Assembly (NCBI GenBank): GCA_036362985.1 | Contig: JAYGXS010000001.1 | Span: 52,059,061-52,123,060, forward strand | Direction of reading: 5' to 3' | From: Ligula intestinalis | Lineage: Eukaryota > Platyhelminthes > Cestoda > Diphyllobothriidea > Diphyllobothriidae | Length of the DNA stretch: 64,000 nt | Part shown: positions 8,817-20,389 of the stretch, piece after piece | How positions within the stretch are numbered: the first letter of the stretch is position 1 | How the letters are laid out: the number at the start of each line of letters is the position of its first letter | Position numbers and translations under genes: made by a program | The notes under the pieces: model-generated | What the model was told of the DNA's origin: nothing | The model's database searches: none | Seen by the model: only the letters and a program-made list of their open reading frames with translations

Positions 8817-11453
8817 CTAAGAACATAAGACGCACATAAAGTAGTGTAACTAAGAGCAGATTGGAGTAACTGCAGACTTATTCATTCACTACAACTAAGT
8901 GGAGGATGAGAATAGACAAAAATCCGTCAGTGTCACCAAAACGATCTAAAAGATGAGAGAGCTACACAGTTGGAAGGAATGCGCTCGCGACCCAATGTGC
9001 ACTACCATAAAAGAAGACTGGCCGTGCAAATGACCAGTGCATGTGGATCTTCTAAGAAGGCTAACTTAGCGACGATGAAAGACATACGAAATAGCATTTT
9101 TTTAATTTCGAAAGCAAAATCTCCGACATTATTAATTTATAAATAGGTAACTATATAGTACAGATTTTCTTGACTCTTCACGCAAGGCTGTTCGACAGCA
9201 CGAAACTAAAGGGTCAACATATAAGAACAAATGTGGATGAAAAATTTCCCTTCAGTAATATGAATCTTGGGTGAATCCGTAAATGAGACTATAGAAACAT
9301 CGCGCTTTTCTAAATAAGATAAAAAATACGAGAACTGACAAAAAAACGGGGAGAGAGACGTGCTTTTAGGTACTCAGAATTCGAACGACAGCTTAATTTC
9401 ATTAAATATAACTTTCGGGTTACGTTAAAGAGCAAACGCTTGAGAGCATTAAGCAATTCGTTGTGGGTGCAACTTTCAATTAATTCCGGCCCCAAAATTT
9501 TCCTTTTGATCGAATTCAAATGTACTTTATCCAGAAAAGTTTAATTTTAAAAAACACCAGTAAATGCAGTGGTCAATAGTCTTAAGAGACTGAGTACTGA
9601 ACAACCGAACGACATAATATGAAAAATAATAGTCAAGAGAGTGAGAGCGTTCCATTGATTACTGATGGGAAAATGTATTAGGGCAATAAAATGTCAAAAT
9701 AAAGAGAACTCACTTGTTGACCAAAAGCAAATAAAATCAGGGAGCTGGACATTATAAGACCAGTCGAGAGGATCAAAACGCGCCGGGGAAAGCGATCAAT
9801 GAACAAGCAGGCAATTAAGGAAAACACCAGCTGCGCCAGACCAAGAGAAAAAGCACATCGCGCAGACTGAGATATGGGAACAAACTTCTGACACAACAGC
9901 TCGGTGTAGAAAGTTATGACATTTACACCAGTGAGTTGCTGAAAAATCATAAGATTGATAGCCATGCGCAGACGGGGCCGAAGTTGCGGAAGAACAGCTT
10001 TACAAGGAAACAGAAGGGATATCAGACTAAGCTGACCGTCATCAGCATCCGACTCTTCTGTTGCAGAGGAGGCTGACAGCTCTTCCAAGGCAATCAAATG
10101 CTGAAAAAATCCGAATAGTTGAAAGATATTCCAGATTGAAAGCGACAGTGAAAGCATCGGCAAGTTTAACAGGGTAGCACCAATGTGTATATATACCAAA
10201 CAGTAAGCAGGACAGCCAAAAAAGAAACCAAGTGTTTTACACGGCCTGGAGTTTTAAACATAAAATTGTGTCGTTCAAAACTTACATCTCCTCGAAGCCA
10301 GGAAAGATTGGCAACGGCTAGTTTCAGGTTGCCGTTCCGGGACAGCCATACGGGAGACTCCGGTAGATAGAAACATAGAACGAAGAGGACCGCAGTTGGA
10401 AAAAGCATCAACTTAGCTGTTTCGAACCACGTTTTATACATTCCGAACGCGTAAGCCAAGCAGATGCCCGCTACAATACCGAACTGAGCGAACGATCCGA
10501 TCTGGCCACGCTGGGAAGGTGGAGCCACTTCGACAAGGAACACAGAAGCAGTGGCGAGGAGCATGCCAGCCGCTACGCCAGTCAAAATACGCCCTAAAAT
10601 TAAGAGCGTAATCAGGCCGTTTGTTGGTTCGGAGGGTGGACTTAGTCCCTGTGAACAAAAAATCATGAACCATCCACCAAGGGCAGGCAGCGTAGATAAG
10701 CAAAGTGTTGTCCGGCGGCCCTTAAACGTGAGAAGGGGACCCACAAGAAGGCTGCCAATAAGCGCACCCAAATTGATCACACTGGAGAAGAAGGCCAGAA
10801 TAAAGTCGGCAAGTAGAAGTTGGGCGGATACCGATGACGAATACCCGAGAGTAACACCTTTATGATGGCAAAAAGGTCGGTCTTGTCACACAGCAAGAGG
10901 TGAAAGTGACATGAAATGTTATCAAATACATGACACACAAAATGCAAGTCGAAGGAAAAGGCAAACACAAAATTATAAAGCACTTATGGAGGAAAGGAGT
11001 GAGTGAAATAAGTGATAAATCGACTGCAAACTACTGTACTTCGTCCATGAACGAATTATGGAATGTGAAGCGGGACAATGCAACTGCCAGACAAGAACAA
11101 TGGAGCAACACGTGTATGAAAAGGAAACATAACAAACGTTTCAACAGAGTTCCTATTAAATATGAAGCGGCACGAGCCGCTGCACATGTACCTTATGCAC
11201 AGGAAGTACGTAAATCCATTCACGTAAATTCGGCGTCGGGCGACATGAAGCACCATTTAACATTAATCATATGAATTGTTTACAAGACATTCAATATCAC
11301 TGTTTAATTAAAGTACTCACCACCAGTAACAGAAGCGAGCAAAATAGACATCACTGTAAAATATAATCGGGCTGTCACTAATTTTCGTTTAACTGAGGCA
11401 GCGATTCTTCCCTGGTACGTTAACGTTAAACGCTCCAGTTTATGTCCCGCCAT
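8478..11453 (-). CDS. SLC2-family facilitative sugar transporter (four exons)
   Basis: The predicted 476-residue protein is a 12-helix major facilitator of the GLUT/SLC2 family, closest in pattern to class III GLUT8/GLUT6-like and insect Tret1-like carriers. Exons are 11453-11321, 10857-10286, 10100-9714 and 8816-8478; all have GT/AG introns and matching phases. Landmarks: LGYSSS (48-53) in helix 1, GRR (91-93), GRILTG (133-138), EVAPPSQRG (154-162), PESPVWL (210-216), WLRGD (231-235), QQLTGVN (289-295), DRFPRR (337-342), GWGP (387-390), PETN (459-462). The usual G of the second DxxGRR is P. No signal peptide is seen, as is usual for the family. It would move hexoses across the plasma membrane or an internal membrane; the substrate is not readable from sequence. 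Length is that of an intact GLUT, with no stops or frameshifts. Confidence 0.92.
9714..10100 (-). CDS. SLC2 transporter exon 3
   Basis: Acceptor TTTTTTCAG; begins HLIALEELSAS, the acidic central loop (TEESDADDGQ), then QQLTGVN in helix 7 and DRFPRR between helices 8 and 9. Ends AFGQQ before a GTGAGT donor, phase 0. Confidence 0.92.
10286..10857 (-). CDS. SLC2 transporter exon 2
   Basis: Acceptor CATAAAG then VTLGYSSS; covers helices 1-6 with the GRR, GRILTG, EVAPPSQRG and PESPVWL motifs. Ends WLRGD before a GTAAGT donor, phase 0. Confidence 0.92.
11321..11453 (-). CDS. SLC2 transporter exon 1
   Basis: Starts at ATG (11453-11451) in an AAAAATGGCG context. It reads MAGHKLERLTL, a basic cytosolic tail, then RLYFTVMSILLASVTGG leading into helix 1. 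It ends with one base of a split glycine codon before a GTGAGTAC donor, which the next exon completes. Confidence 0.85.
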
Positions 11454-11514
11454 TTTTCTTTGGATAACGGACGTCACATAATTAACCTCCAGAAAGCCGA
11501 TCCTACGTACGTTA

Positions 11515-11540
11515 CGTTACGGTATGCGTATACCGTAACG
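11515..11540. promoter_or_regulatory. Perfect palindrome upstream of the SLC2 start
   Basis: CGTTACGGTAT, four bases, then ATACCGTAACG: 11-bp perfect arms, 62-87 bases upstream of the transporter ATG. The preceding ACGTACGTTACG repeats the same ACG steps. Position suggests the promoter or 5' UTR; a role as a factor site or hairpin is inference. Confidence 0.5.
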
Positions 11541-12869
11541 ACAGAGAAAACGACGAAAACGTAATTATTTCAAAATGTAACCGGTATGACAGCACATTAT
11601 AACTGCTAGACTCAGAGGTTGTGGGCGAGATTTTTCTTTTAATTTTCTCAATTACTTATATGAAAGACATATGAGGGATTTTAAAATTCCCTTTGCAGAC
11701 GTAGCAAACCCCTGGTTTGATCCATAGCCGAGATATTTCAATCCGATGAGAGGAGAGTTAGTCTACCTCAACTGGAGTACAATATTTTGGATAATGTGAA
11801 CTATGTTAGGACGTTTTTCAGGCGTGTGGCTGGCTAAAAAAGCTACCTTAAAAGATGAATTTTGCATAAAGGCTTAATGATGAAGAAAAACTACGAGACC
11901 AAGCAAGTCAAACATTTTGACAATCATACAACCCGATTAAAAACGGTGAAACACATGGCTTTATAGCCCTCAATGATTCAGAAATTATGGGCTGCAAAGT
12001 GCCATGCTGTATCCAGAATTTTAATCAAAAATATCCACGGAATGACAAGGAATATGCATCAAATTCGACAAGGAAATCTAACACGGGCGTCGAAATTTCT
12101 GAAAACATGTGTTGGGAACGATTATTAAGGCGAGTCGGGTTTTGCTTAAATAGTCGCAAAGTTCTCCGCTCTTCCCTACTCCTTTTTGTGCAATTGTGTC
12201 AAGATTAGTACGTCCTTTCCCGATGGCAACAACCAATTCTCCTACCCATAAGTATAAGTAGCTTTGTGACTGCATCGACTGGATTGTCCTTTTTACATTT
12301 TCGCCAACCAGATTCCCAATTACGCTTATACACCACCTTTTGCGCTGTATTACTTTTTTTTCTTTTTTACCGTATTGCATAACATGCGATTTTTAAGATG
12401 CTGGAGCTGAGAATAAGCAGGAAGGTGAGCATTATATGGACGTTGTGGTGGTGATGGACGCGGACGAAACCTCGACGGAAGTTGCACAAGGGTAAAATGG
12501 AGTATTCTTCAGAGTACTTCTGAGCGGTCTGCACAAATCAGGCAAAATACCTCCTTTTCGCCACTGAAATGATGGCGACTTCATGTATTGTTTAGAATAT
12601 CTGATCCAAAAGGGATTTGTGGATTGGAAAGTACCAGAGTATCCGGATTTGTACGAGGTTCGGGCAAACTTATCTAAGACTTTGAAAGTGAAATTTGTAT
12701 AACTTTGCCAGCACTATGAAAGGGCCCCTGGCCTTTATTTATACAAATAATTATGCAACTTGTTATGAAACTGTCAATAAGTATTACGAAAAGTAAGGTC
12801 TTGCACAAAAGGTAAGCTACTGTCGCTGCAGAGATGGTCCCCAACTCTTAATGGTAGGCACGCGGTTCA
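11541..12869. other. Non-coding stretch upstream of the SLC2 gene
   Basis: AT-rich, short open frames only, none with family resemblance. No repeat was recognised by eye. It separates the transporter from the transposon cluster. Confidence 0.4.
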
Positions 12870-12985
12870 CATCATCTCACAGAGCTTTTGACACAGTACC
12901 ACACCAAAGCCTACTCTGCAAGCTAGAGAGAATGGGAACTAGAAGTTACTGCCTGAGAGGCAAGTACTGGTTGCATTTAAATAAC
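12870..12985 (+). pseudogene. LINE reverse transcriptase scrap
   Basis: One frame reads HRAFDTVPHQSLLCKLERMG, the RT motif A region of CR1/Jockey-type LINEs (usually DFSKAFDTVPHxxLLxKL). Only about 35 codons are recognisable, with no flanking motifs. The rest of 12990-13329 is not identifiable. Confidence 0.6.
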
Positions 12986-13329
12986 CGCAATCATCACACT
13001 AAATGCCGGGGCGTTTCGAAAAGATAGAAGGCATTGGAATGACCCTGAGTTGCCGTCTCAGACATGATTGGGCCCTGGCGAAGCCAGGACTCGCATTGGG
13101 TACGTCTAGCTATGCCTAAGAGAAAGTGAAGCAATTGTTGAAGCTTCTTCTGTATGTCCTAAAGCAGGTTCGAATGGTGTCCAATTGGCGTCTTGCGTTA
13201 TTTTGATTGCATGACTGGCTTTTGATTTATTGCTGGCTTCCAGTCTAGTTCAAAGGTAATATACATAACAGATACCTAATAACAAAATGGCCACAAATTA
13301 CCACGAATTTACCACGAATGCACGACAAC

Positions 13330-13386
13330 TTCGTACGAACTTTCGTACGAATTTGACACACGAATTCGTACGAAAGTTCGTACGAA
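13330..13386. repeat. Nested palindrome of four TTCGTACGAA units
   Basis: Two perfect 24-bp inverted arms (13330-13353 and 13363-13386) around a 9-base spacer. Each arm holds two copies of the self-complementary decamer TTCGTACGAA, at 13330, 13342, 13365 and 13377. CACGAATTTACCACGAATGC just before it is a looser variant. No gene is visible beside it up to 13842. Confidence 0.8.
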
Positions 13387-13842
13387 AATTTGTATCTCAA
13401 ATTTTTTTGCACAGCAGGACGCCTACTTCTCGAAGAAACCCCCCATTCGCACGATATACCCCCGTAGCACTTTTTTGAAGTCTGTTTTACGAATAAAAAA
13501 CTTAATTAAACTCAAAATATTATTTAAAAAATGTGTACAAAATATATTCCTCTAGATCGTCCTTGGGAAGGTTAATTTTCTGTGGAGGGGTTCAGACTCT
13601 GGAATTAAAAAAAGGGTACCAGTATGCAGAGGCAACTTCATTGTTTCCGGTAACTTACCGGCCATGGCCCTCTCAGCGGCTTCCCTTAAAAACCGCTTCA
13701 GATTGCGGTCGTAACCTTTTCTGAACGCAACCTTTAAAGCTTCCTATTAAGCTTTGCGGTCAATCGCCGGTGACCCCCGACAAATAGTAAAGGCCTCTGA
13801 AGGATGGTATGTTAAAGGTACATCAATGGTAATTACGCAATA

Positions 13843-14253
13843 TCACTCTGTAAGCCTCTGTCTTAAAAGAAGGCTTTCTCCCCATACTGGCGGCCGTAAA
13901 GTGTGACGTCTTCTATAATTCTGTCGGTGAAAAGAGTCTGAAAGACCCTTTCCACGAAAGCCAACACGTCGGTTGCGTCGAAACTGGAGAAGAATGCAGT
14001 CTAGTAACTTCATTTTAAAAAAGGGTGCACTTACAACTTGCTTGCGGAATTCCTTATTAGATGAGGTGCAGTCGAATTCCATAAACTCATCCCATGTTTC
14101 AGCTGTTGGGATGAGTGGCCTTTGTCTTGGGGCCGGAGTCCCAGTCGCAGGCTGCACCTCCCCATTCACTATTTGCATAAGCAAATTTTCGATCCCGACC
14201 AGCCGCTCTTCAAGCCGCTCTTCATGTATAATGTTATGACGTCTTTCCTCCAT
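13843..14253 (-). pseudogene. DUF4806-like companion gene of a CACTA-like transposon
   Basis: The frame starts MEERRHNIIHEERLEERL and has TAETWDEFMEFDCTSSNKEF, the start of DUF4806, a domain that often accompanies EnSpm/CACTA-like transposases in animals. After KQV a GTAAGT...TTCTCCAG segment of about 60 bases looks like an intron; beyond it, in another frame, ATDVLAFVERVFQTLFTDR and GRQYGEKAF complete the domain. Phases do not quite match, so either one base was lost or the donor differs. Function is unknown; the protein may bind DNA or the transposase. Confidence 0.6.
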
Positions 14254-14929
14254 TTACGTCTTTATAACCCATTTAAATGCTTTTTGATGGGTTTATTGGA
14301 GCCCCTCTCCCGGCGCTTTGTATGGCGTCGTTTTTGACTGCTGCCTAAGAAGAAGTATGCATTCCTTTGATTGCTTAACTGGGTAAAGTGTGAACTTCCA
14401 GACGGCATGGTCATGACAATTTTTGGAGTCAGAGGAGGATTCCTGTGGCAATAATTAAAGACGTCAATGTCTTGCTTACGGAAAGGGAAGATAGGTTGGG
14501 AATATCTCCAGTTACATAACACTGAAGGGAGGAGGGCTGACGCTTGCTTCGCTTAGATCTTCGTCTTTCTGACTGCTCTTCTTCCGACATGCTGAACTAC
14601 AACCCAACAGGAAAAAGTACATTTTAGTAGGACATTTCTAACTATGGCGTGTACTCTGTGGTAAAAGATAAAGTTTTACTGGGGATAGCTTTATTAATGT
14701 GTACATTCACTGCCACTCTTCACTGTCCACCAATCAATATCCGGGGGCCGTATGATTGTAGGATTGTTTAAAAGTGCCCATGAGGGGAGTCGTACAGTGA
14801 AAAAGGATGACAGGAAGGTGGGTTACCTTGCAGATGAACTATCCGGCGTACTGACGTACCCATCTGCAGAATCCCAACGTCCATTGATTTCAATTAGGAC
14901 GCAATGACTATCCACGGGGAAACTGTGGT

Positions 14930-16604
14930 ACTGTGGTACCTAAAGTAGCTTTGAAAACTTGAAGAATATGAGAGTCCTCTGGGAAATCAAGGTAATCCTC
15001 AACATCCTGGTATTCAACGTACAATGAACCAATTTCACCGGACGGGTAGCGTACAATATTTTGCAGGCAAATCAACTTATCGTCAGCAGCAATGGAGCCC
15101 TCTGAAGGCGTCGCCCTATCATAAGTCTACCTTTCTCTATAGACTTGAATTGCGTGTACGACCCACCACTTGGTGGTACTGGACCATTACGGTGTTCGTG
15201 CTTGAAATTCCACTCTATTCGCTGTTCTATGGGCCTCCACAGCTTCCGCCGTTCAGCTAACCGATGCACAATTTGCGGCACCGATTGCGACGGTTTTCTC
15301 AGCATTTCTTTTATTTGACCTTTCAAGTGGGCCATGCTCTGCTACATCGTCCGGGAGGTGTACAATGCCGTGAACATTGTAAACCACCTCATGATTGCCG
15401 TACAGTTGTGCATATCTATCGACAAACATTTCAAGCAAGCGCCTACTAAATGGCACCCACTTTCTACATGACTGTGGGCAGACTAAACACCGTAGTGCCG
15501 CAAACAATAGGAAGAAATGCTTCCAATACGTTTAAGAAGCATATCTCTCAGAACTAAAACTCCCGTGTACAGCAAAAACTGGCGCAATTCCGTTCCCTTC
15601 TACGTATCAACTTCTGACAGTGACCTCGCACGCTGTGAAAACATCCGTGGCAGGTGCGTGCTAATTGCTTTTAGCCTTTCATCGATTATAGCCAAAGCCT
15701 CATCTGATAGCTTGTACGACTTTCCAGTCGGACTCTTAAGCCATAAATTCAATAACCTGCGCACTACGCCCAGGTACACTAGGTGAAAAGGGTCTAGAGG
15801 GAAACCGCTTACCATTTTAAAAGTACATTCCATTAACGGGGATGTACCAATTCGATGGCAGCACAAATTATGGCTGCTAAACGAAATTTTAGGGTCCTGT
15901 CGATTTCGTCGACATGCAGACCATGCTTACGTAAATTCTTCAGCTCCTTAACTAATGGCATACAAAAAAATTGCACATCAGACGGTTTACCACAACCGCA
16001 GTATACTCCTACAACAAAAATATTGCTAATAAATGGCTGCATAATGCGCCCTAGAATTGGCCAAAAATGCTCTCCGTTTTTTTATTGGTAAACCATCAAT
16101 AGCTAAATAGGCTACTATCTTACTGTCCTTAACAAGCATGGAATTTAGACTTACGTGAACCGATAGCTGCCTAATAAGTCCTATATGAGCATTCTCACCA
16201 CTACCCATTGCTGTTATTTCGGTTTCGGGGTCCTCCGATCGCATCAGCGTTCGCCCGTCAGTAGGTAATTCCGGACAGATACGCCTCAGGATCTTCAGCA
16301 GACTGGTCATATGAATTGTTGGCGTCTTCGACTTGACTGCCCAGGCTCGAAGGGCATCTTCCATACTGAGCTCCTCCTCAATTGTAATTAAACCTCCAGG
16401 TTCGCCATCGTTGCATTCAGAAACCTGTGGCTGTGGGCTCCAAAACGGACCCTCTTTTTCACTAGAAACTAGCTGCTCCCTATCTGATTCAGACGAAGAG
16501 GACGGAGAGGAAGAGGTTCTTACACTCCAGCCGGAGGATGATGCGTCAGATGCGAAAAGTTCCTCAAATTGTTCATTAAATTCGCCAAAACGTTCTTTAA
16601 GCAC
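14930..16604 (-). pseudogene. EnSpm/CACTA-like transposase, broken
   Basis: Minus-strand frames add up to the animal EnSpm-like transposase. 16604-16026 gives a serine/acid-rich N-terminus, then ALRAWAVKSKTPTIHMTSLL and LPTDGRTLM. 16042-15833 continues FISNIFVVGVYCGCGKPSDV. 15866-15600 has SGFPLDPFHLVYLGVVRRLL (the PLDYMHLVCLGV block). 15507-15253 has EVVYNVHGIVHLPDDVAEHG and 15335-15072 RKPSQSVPQIVHRL; the acidic tail runs to about 14930. Breaks: a frameshift in an A7 run near 16080, loss of the segment between LAAIIC and FPLD, a stop replacing W after LSEVDT near 15598, and two further frameshifts. It is therefore not functional. The short region 14262-14522 between this and the companion gene may be an exon of the latter. 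Confidence 0.75.
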
Positions 16605-16619
16605 TTGCTTCCTGCGCCT

Positions 16620-17219
16620 TTAACGGGTACTCCTCGAAACAGGCTTCGACATGCTTGAAAAATCGTCACAGATACACAAATTACGCGTTATAGTCCAACG
16701 GCAACTTTCAGGCAGCAATTCGACTGCTCAGCAGTGAGACAATGCACCAAATGGCGTGCCTAAGCGTGAAGCGGCCGCTCACAGATAAGGAATATCAATT
16801 TTCCAATAGCTCTGCACGAACGCATTTGCGCGCTTAGCAACGGGGCATACGAGTCGTGTAGCAGCCAATCAAATTCAGCCATGATTTTAGCACGACATTT
16901 CGTACCTCGATCCCGTAAATTTTGCTAATAGGGATGGAGCCAGCAGTAAAATAAATTCCTCAACAATTATATATTTACTATTGATTGTCAGCAACCATTT
17001 TTTAAGACAAAGAAGCGCATTTCGTTAAATGATAGCCGTTCGGAAAGAGGATGGGTTAGTATAAGTGCATAATGTTTTCAGTCTCCATTCGGAGTTTTGA
17101 AACCCTCAGTCTGCCCCAATAAATAATGCGTGACCAGTGGCAAGCAACAGAGGCTGCACCAATTTTCTCAAAATAAAACCTGTCCCAGGAAACAGGGGCT
17201 GCAAACGTCCTCAGACTGG
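16620..17219. other. Unassigned stretch between transposon remnants
   Basis: No coding frame or recognisable repeat. It may include the 5' end of the CACTA-like element; no CACTA terminal repeat was identified. Confidence 0.3.
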
Positions 17220-18950
17220 AAGACAGATTCCATCGAGTGTGTACCCAAAATTGGTGAAAGGTATGTTGAACGTAGAAAACTAATGATACCTCTCTTCAAC
17301 AAAGGCTAGCTTAAATAAATTTCGATATTGCTGACTAGTGCACTTCGAATTGAAATGAATTTTACAATAAATAATTTATGGTATCTAATTTTGCATGCTA
17401 GAGTAAGGAAAAGAAGGAACGCGCGTTAACTGGCGCACCAAGGGTGGACAATTTGCTTTGATATAAGGGCATTAAATGCGCAACTGTTTAAACGCATGAG
17501 CAGTTGGTTCAGCTCGGGATGGTTCAGTATATTTAAATATACAGGCAGTCTTTGGAGACACTGCTATAAACGGTATACAAAAATAGGCAAGTTAAACTAC
17601 ATAAAAACACGTTCCTATAAAAATATAACGACATAGTTAAATGTAAATTTGTGTAACAGAACATGCGCAGAGTCATCGTGAAGATTGGATGTGAAATAGT
17701 CACTTATTAGGCAGTAACGTTATCTGCAAGTGTGGGCAAAGCGTTGATATGTTCTAACAGTTTTTTCCCGTGTTAACGAAGGACATCTCTTGAAAAAATA
17801 TTCGTAGCGATTATGCTTAAATGCGTCTGTTGCGTCCACCATTATGATCGCCTCTGGCAGCCCGTTCCAGTCACCAAAGACTCACTGAGAAAATGAATAT
17901 CAGCGAATATCCGGATGCCATTAAGTCCTCAGAGTTTGGTCATAAAAAGTTCTCCTTATGGCTAGCAGTAGGGAACAATGAGAGGGTGATTTTGGGGGAT
18001 TCGTCGTCAGTATATCGGGGTCATTTTGGATGTGGTGCAAGGCTGCGCCATTGAGAGGGTTTGTTATTGCTTTTGGTTTCGGCTTCATTACCTAGACGGA
18101 GTATTGTACACTTGAAGTTGAACTACAAAAGCCAATGGCTCGAAGACTCTTTTAACCAATTTAGATTGATCTGGAGTCCATGCTCTTTGACAGGTCTCTA
18201 ACACACTTTTAAATATAAATTACAAACAGAATGGGCCCTAGTATTGACTCATGGGGCACTCAACCCACGGCCGCTGCAGAATGTGCAATTTCTCCAAAAA
18301 ACTGGTTAATGTTTTGCTTTCGAGAGCGAGATTGAATATCTTACACAGAAGGGAGGGAAAATACGTTTGCACCAGCATTTAAAATATTGACAGAGCTGCC
18401 AAGTAATACAGGACTACCAGCCAGATAAAAATTTTGAATGGCTACCGTAAAGTTTAACAGGGTAAATGTATTCAATTGAGGACGTCACCGGTCCAAGCGC
18501 GGATAGTCGGAAGTAGAGTGATGAAATGTTCAATTATTGTTCTGGAAAATAAAACATTGAATCTATAAGCCGTCAACTTTATATTAGCGTGGGGACTTCA
18601 AAAACTGCCTCAAAGGATGAGATGCATCATTTTGCCATTGGCTCATATTGTGCTGAAAAATCATTTGACATTGCTTTCGGCAAACCTGGCTTTATTGCCC
18701 AGCCGTTTATATTCGGAAATCCTTTCTCCACTCAAACATCAGTCAGATCAAGGACAGGACGAAAATGTCGTTTCCCAGCTGGAAATAATGTATGAGTTCA
18801 GGCAGCATACTGAGAGAAGAGAAAGAGGCCTGGACTTCATTCTTGACATGGATAGTTTCCTTATAATTAGCAGACTAAGACATGAGTGCATTGAAATCTT
18901 TGTACATTCACTGCTCACGATCGTTAGAATAGCAAGTGGACTGCTGATCT
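17220..18950 (-). pseudogene. Composite of decayed CR1-like LINE fragments
   Basis: 17220-17310 matches the 3' end of the nearly intact LINE at 23.9-24.0 kb (shared CAAAATT(C/G)GTGAAAG and TGTAGAAAACTA blocks). 18300-18950 matches its central part at 25.3-26.0 kb (shared TTTCGCTCTC..GAGCAAGATT and CCGTCCAAGC..CGGATA blocks). Between them, 17770-18290 has hallmarks of another LINE 3' region, including GGCAGCCCGTTCCA and GGGCCCTAGTATTGACTC. No frame survives. Confidence 0.6.
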
Positions 18951-19693
18951 CTCGAGGTCTCATGACCGTTTATGTTTTCTCGCATGTTATTATGTATGCT
19001 AGCGCTCAAAAACGCACTATATTTACGTTGAAAAAGCACATTCTGGACGGCCACGATAGCATGAACACACTGTTCGCGAAGCAGTTTTTCTCTTATGGTC
19101 TTTTTACGTGGGGCCTCGCTGAACTCTGCCCCAACTTTCGTCGTAGGAGTTTTTTGGCCTCTTCTTTTTTGGTTCTCAATTATTCTCTTAAGATTGTAGT
19201 GGCTAAAGCCTACTAAGCGCATAAAAGTATTAGAACTATGCGCAACACAAAGTTTTCAAGCGAATTTATAACGAGTATTAACTAAAATACGTACAAATGG
19301 TAAGCATTGATACACAGCGACATGAATGAAAAAGCTACAAATCACTGGGTCCAACTGATCCTCCGTAGCATTAGCCAAGATATGGACGTTCAAGGAATAT
19401 TGATTGATTGCAGTTGGAAATTAGGTTCGACCATAAGGAGCTGGATGTTTTGCGGAGAGGGTGCATTCCAATTACCGTCAGTTGATCTTGAGTCCGGAGT
19501 TTATAAACAGAGAAAGTGTCGTTGACGGGCGATGAGAAGAACGACTGGTGAGATGATGCAGTGCAGACTAATGTAGGAGATATCTTGGATCTTTCAGAAG
19601 ACGCTACATGATGCTTGCCGAAAATGTGGAATATTCCGAAAAAGTGCAGCAACGAAAAACGAAGCAAATTCAAACAAAAACTCTTGCTACCTG
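18951..19693. other. Unassigned stretch
   Basis: Open frames of up to about 200 codons overlap 18617-19216 but follow the antisense of LINE remnants and show no family features. Nothing else is recognised. Confidence 0.35.
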
Positions 19694-20217
19694 TGTTATA
19701 ACCGAGTGTGTTCCTGTGTCAACACTAGTTATTTCCCCCAATTCCGTGTTAGAAAGACAAGACAAAACAAGATAATGGCTAGTAATTTACTGTCAGGTGT
19801 ATTAGTGCATCAACTGTGATTCCGTGTGTCGAGCATCTTGCCTTCTGTGGTCAGTCTCGTCTCAGCAGCAGTCTCGGGTCATCGGCAGCGTGTCAAACAA
19901 CAGAGTCCCAGTTCTGCTCGCAGCCTCGCAATTTAAAGGGCAGTCGTAATTACTCCCCATTGGCTCTTCGAGTGGCCATGTGCGTACTCGCTAACGCACG
20001 CCTGTGCATCTGTCATCAGTGTGACCTCAGTGATAGCAGCGACTCGGTTCTGGGCAGTCTCGCTCGCTCGTGCCTCCTTTGTCCTAGCCTTATGTCCGTA
20101 CTTTGAAGGTCGCGTGATTTGGCATTTTCCGCATGCACCGGACTGGCCTTTTCGTGCACCTTTTTTCCGACTTGACCTCGGATGTCTGTCTGGATGACGT
20201 GCTCTGTCATCCTAACA
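19694..20217 (-). repeat. Probable 3' LTR of the split Ty3/gypsy element
   Basis: Read on the minus strand, the stretch begins TGTTAGGATGACAG and ends GGTTATAACA, so TGTTA...TAACA forms the short inverted ends of an LTR. It lies 170 bases past the integrase C-terminus in the right orientation. No second copy was found upstream of the RT, and the expected polypurine tract is not obvious, so the call is tentative. Confidence 0.4.
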
Positions 20218-20389
20218 AAATGAAAAGACGGTACAAGGGAAGGTGCAAGGGTCTACATAACTCCTATACCAGAGCATTGGTGGTGTAAAACAAACGCTAG
20301 ACGAAAGAAGTGTATAAACCGGTTCAACAGCAAAGTCCTGGAGGTCGGCAGGAAAACTAACAAGTTCACCAGAACGTGTGGAAGGTAGT

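Noticed and set aside
18617..19216. Plus-strand open frame of 199 codons
   Set aside because: Its first half is antisense to a decayed copy of the CR1-like LINE; hydrophobic stretches are a by-product.
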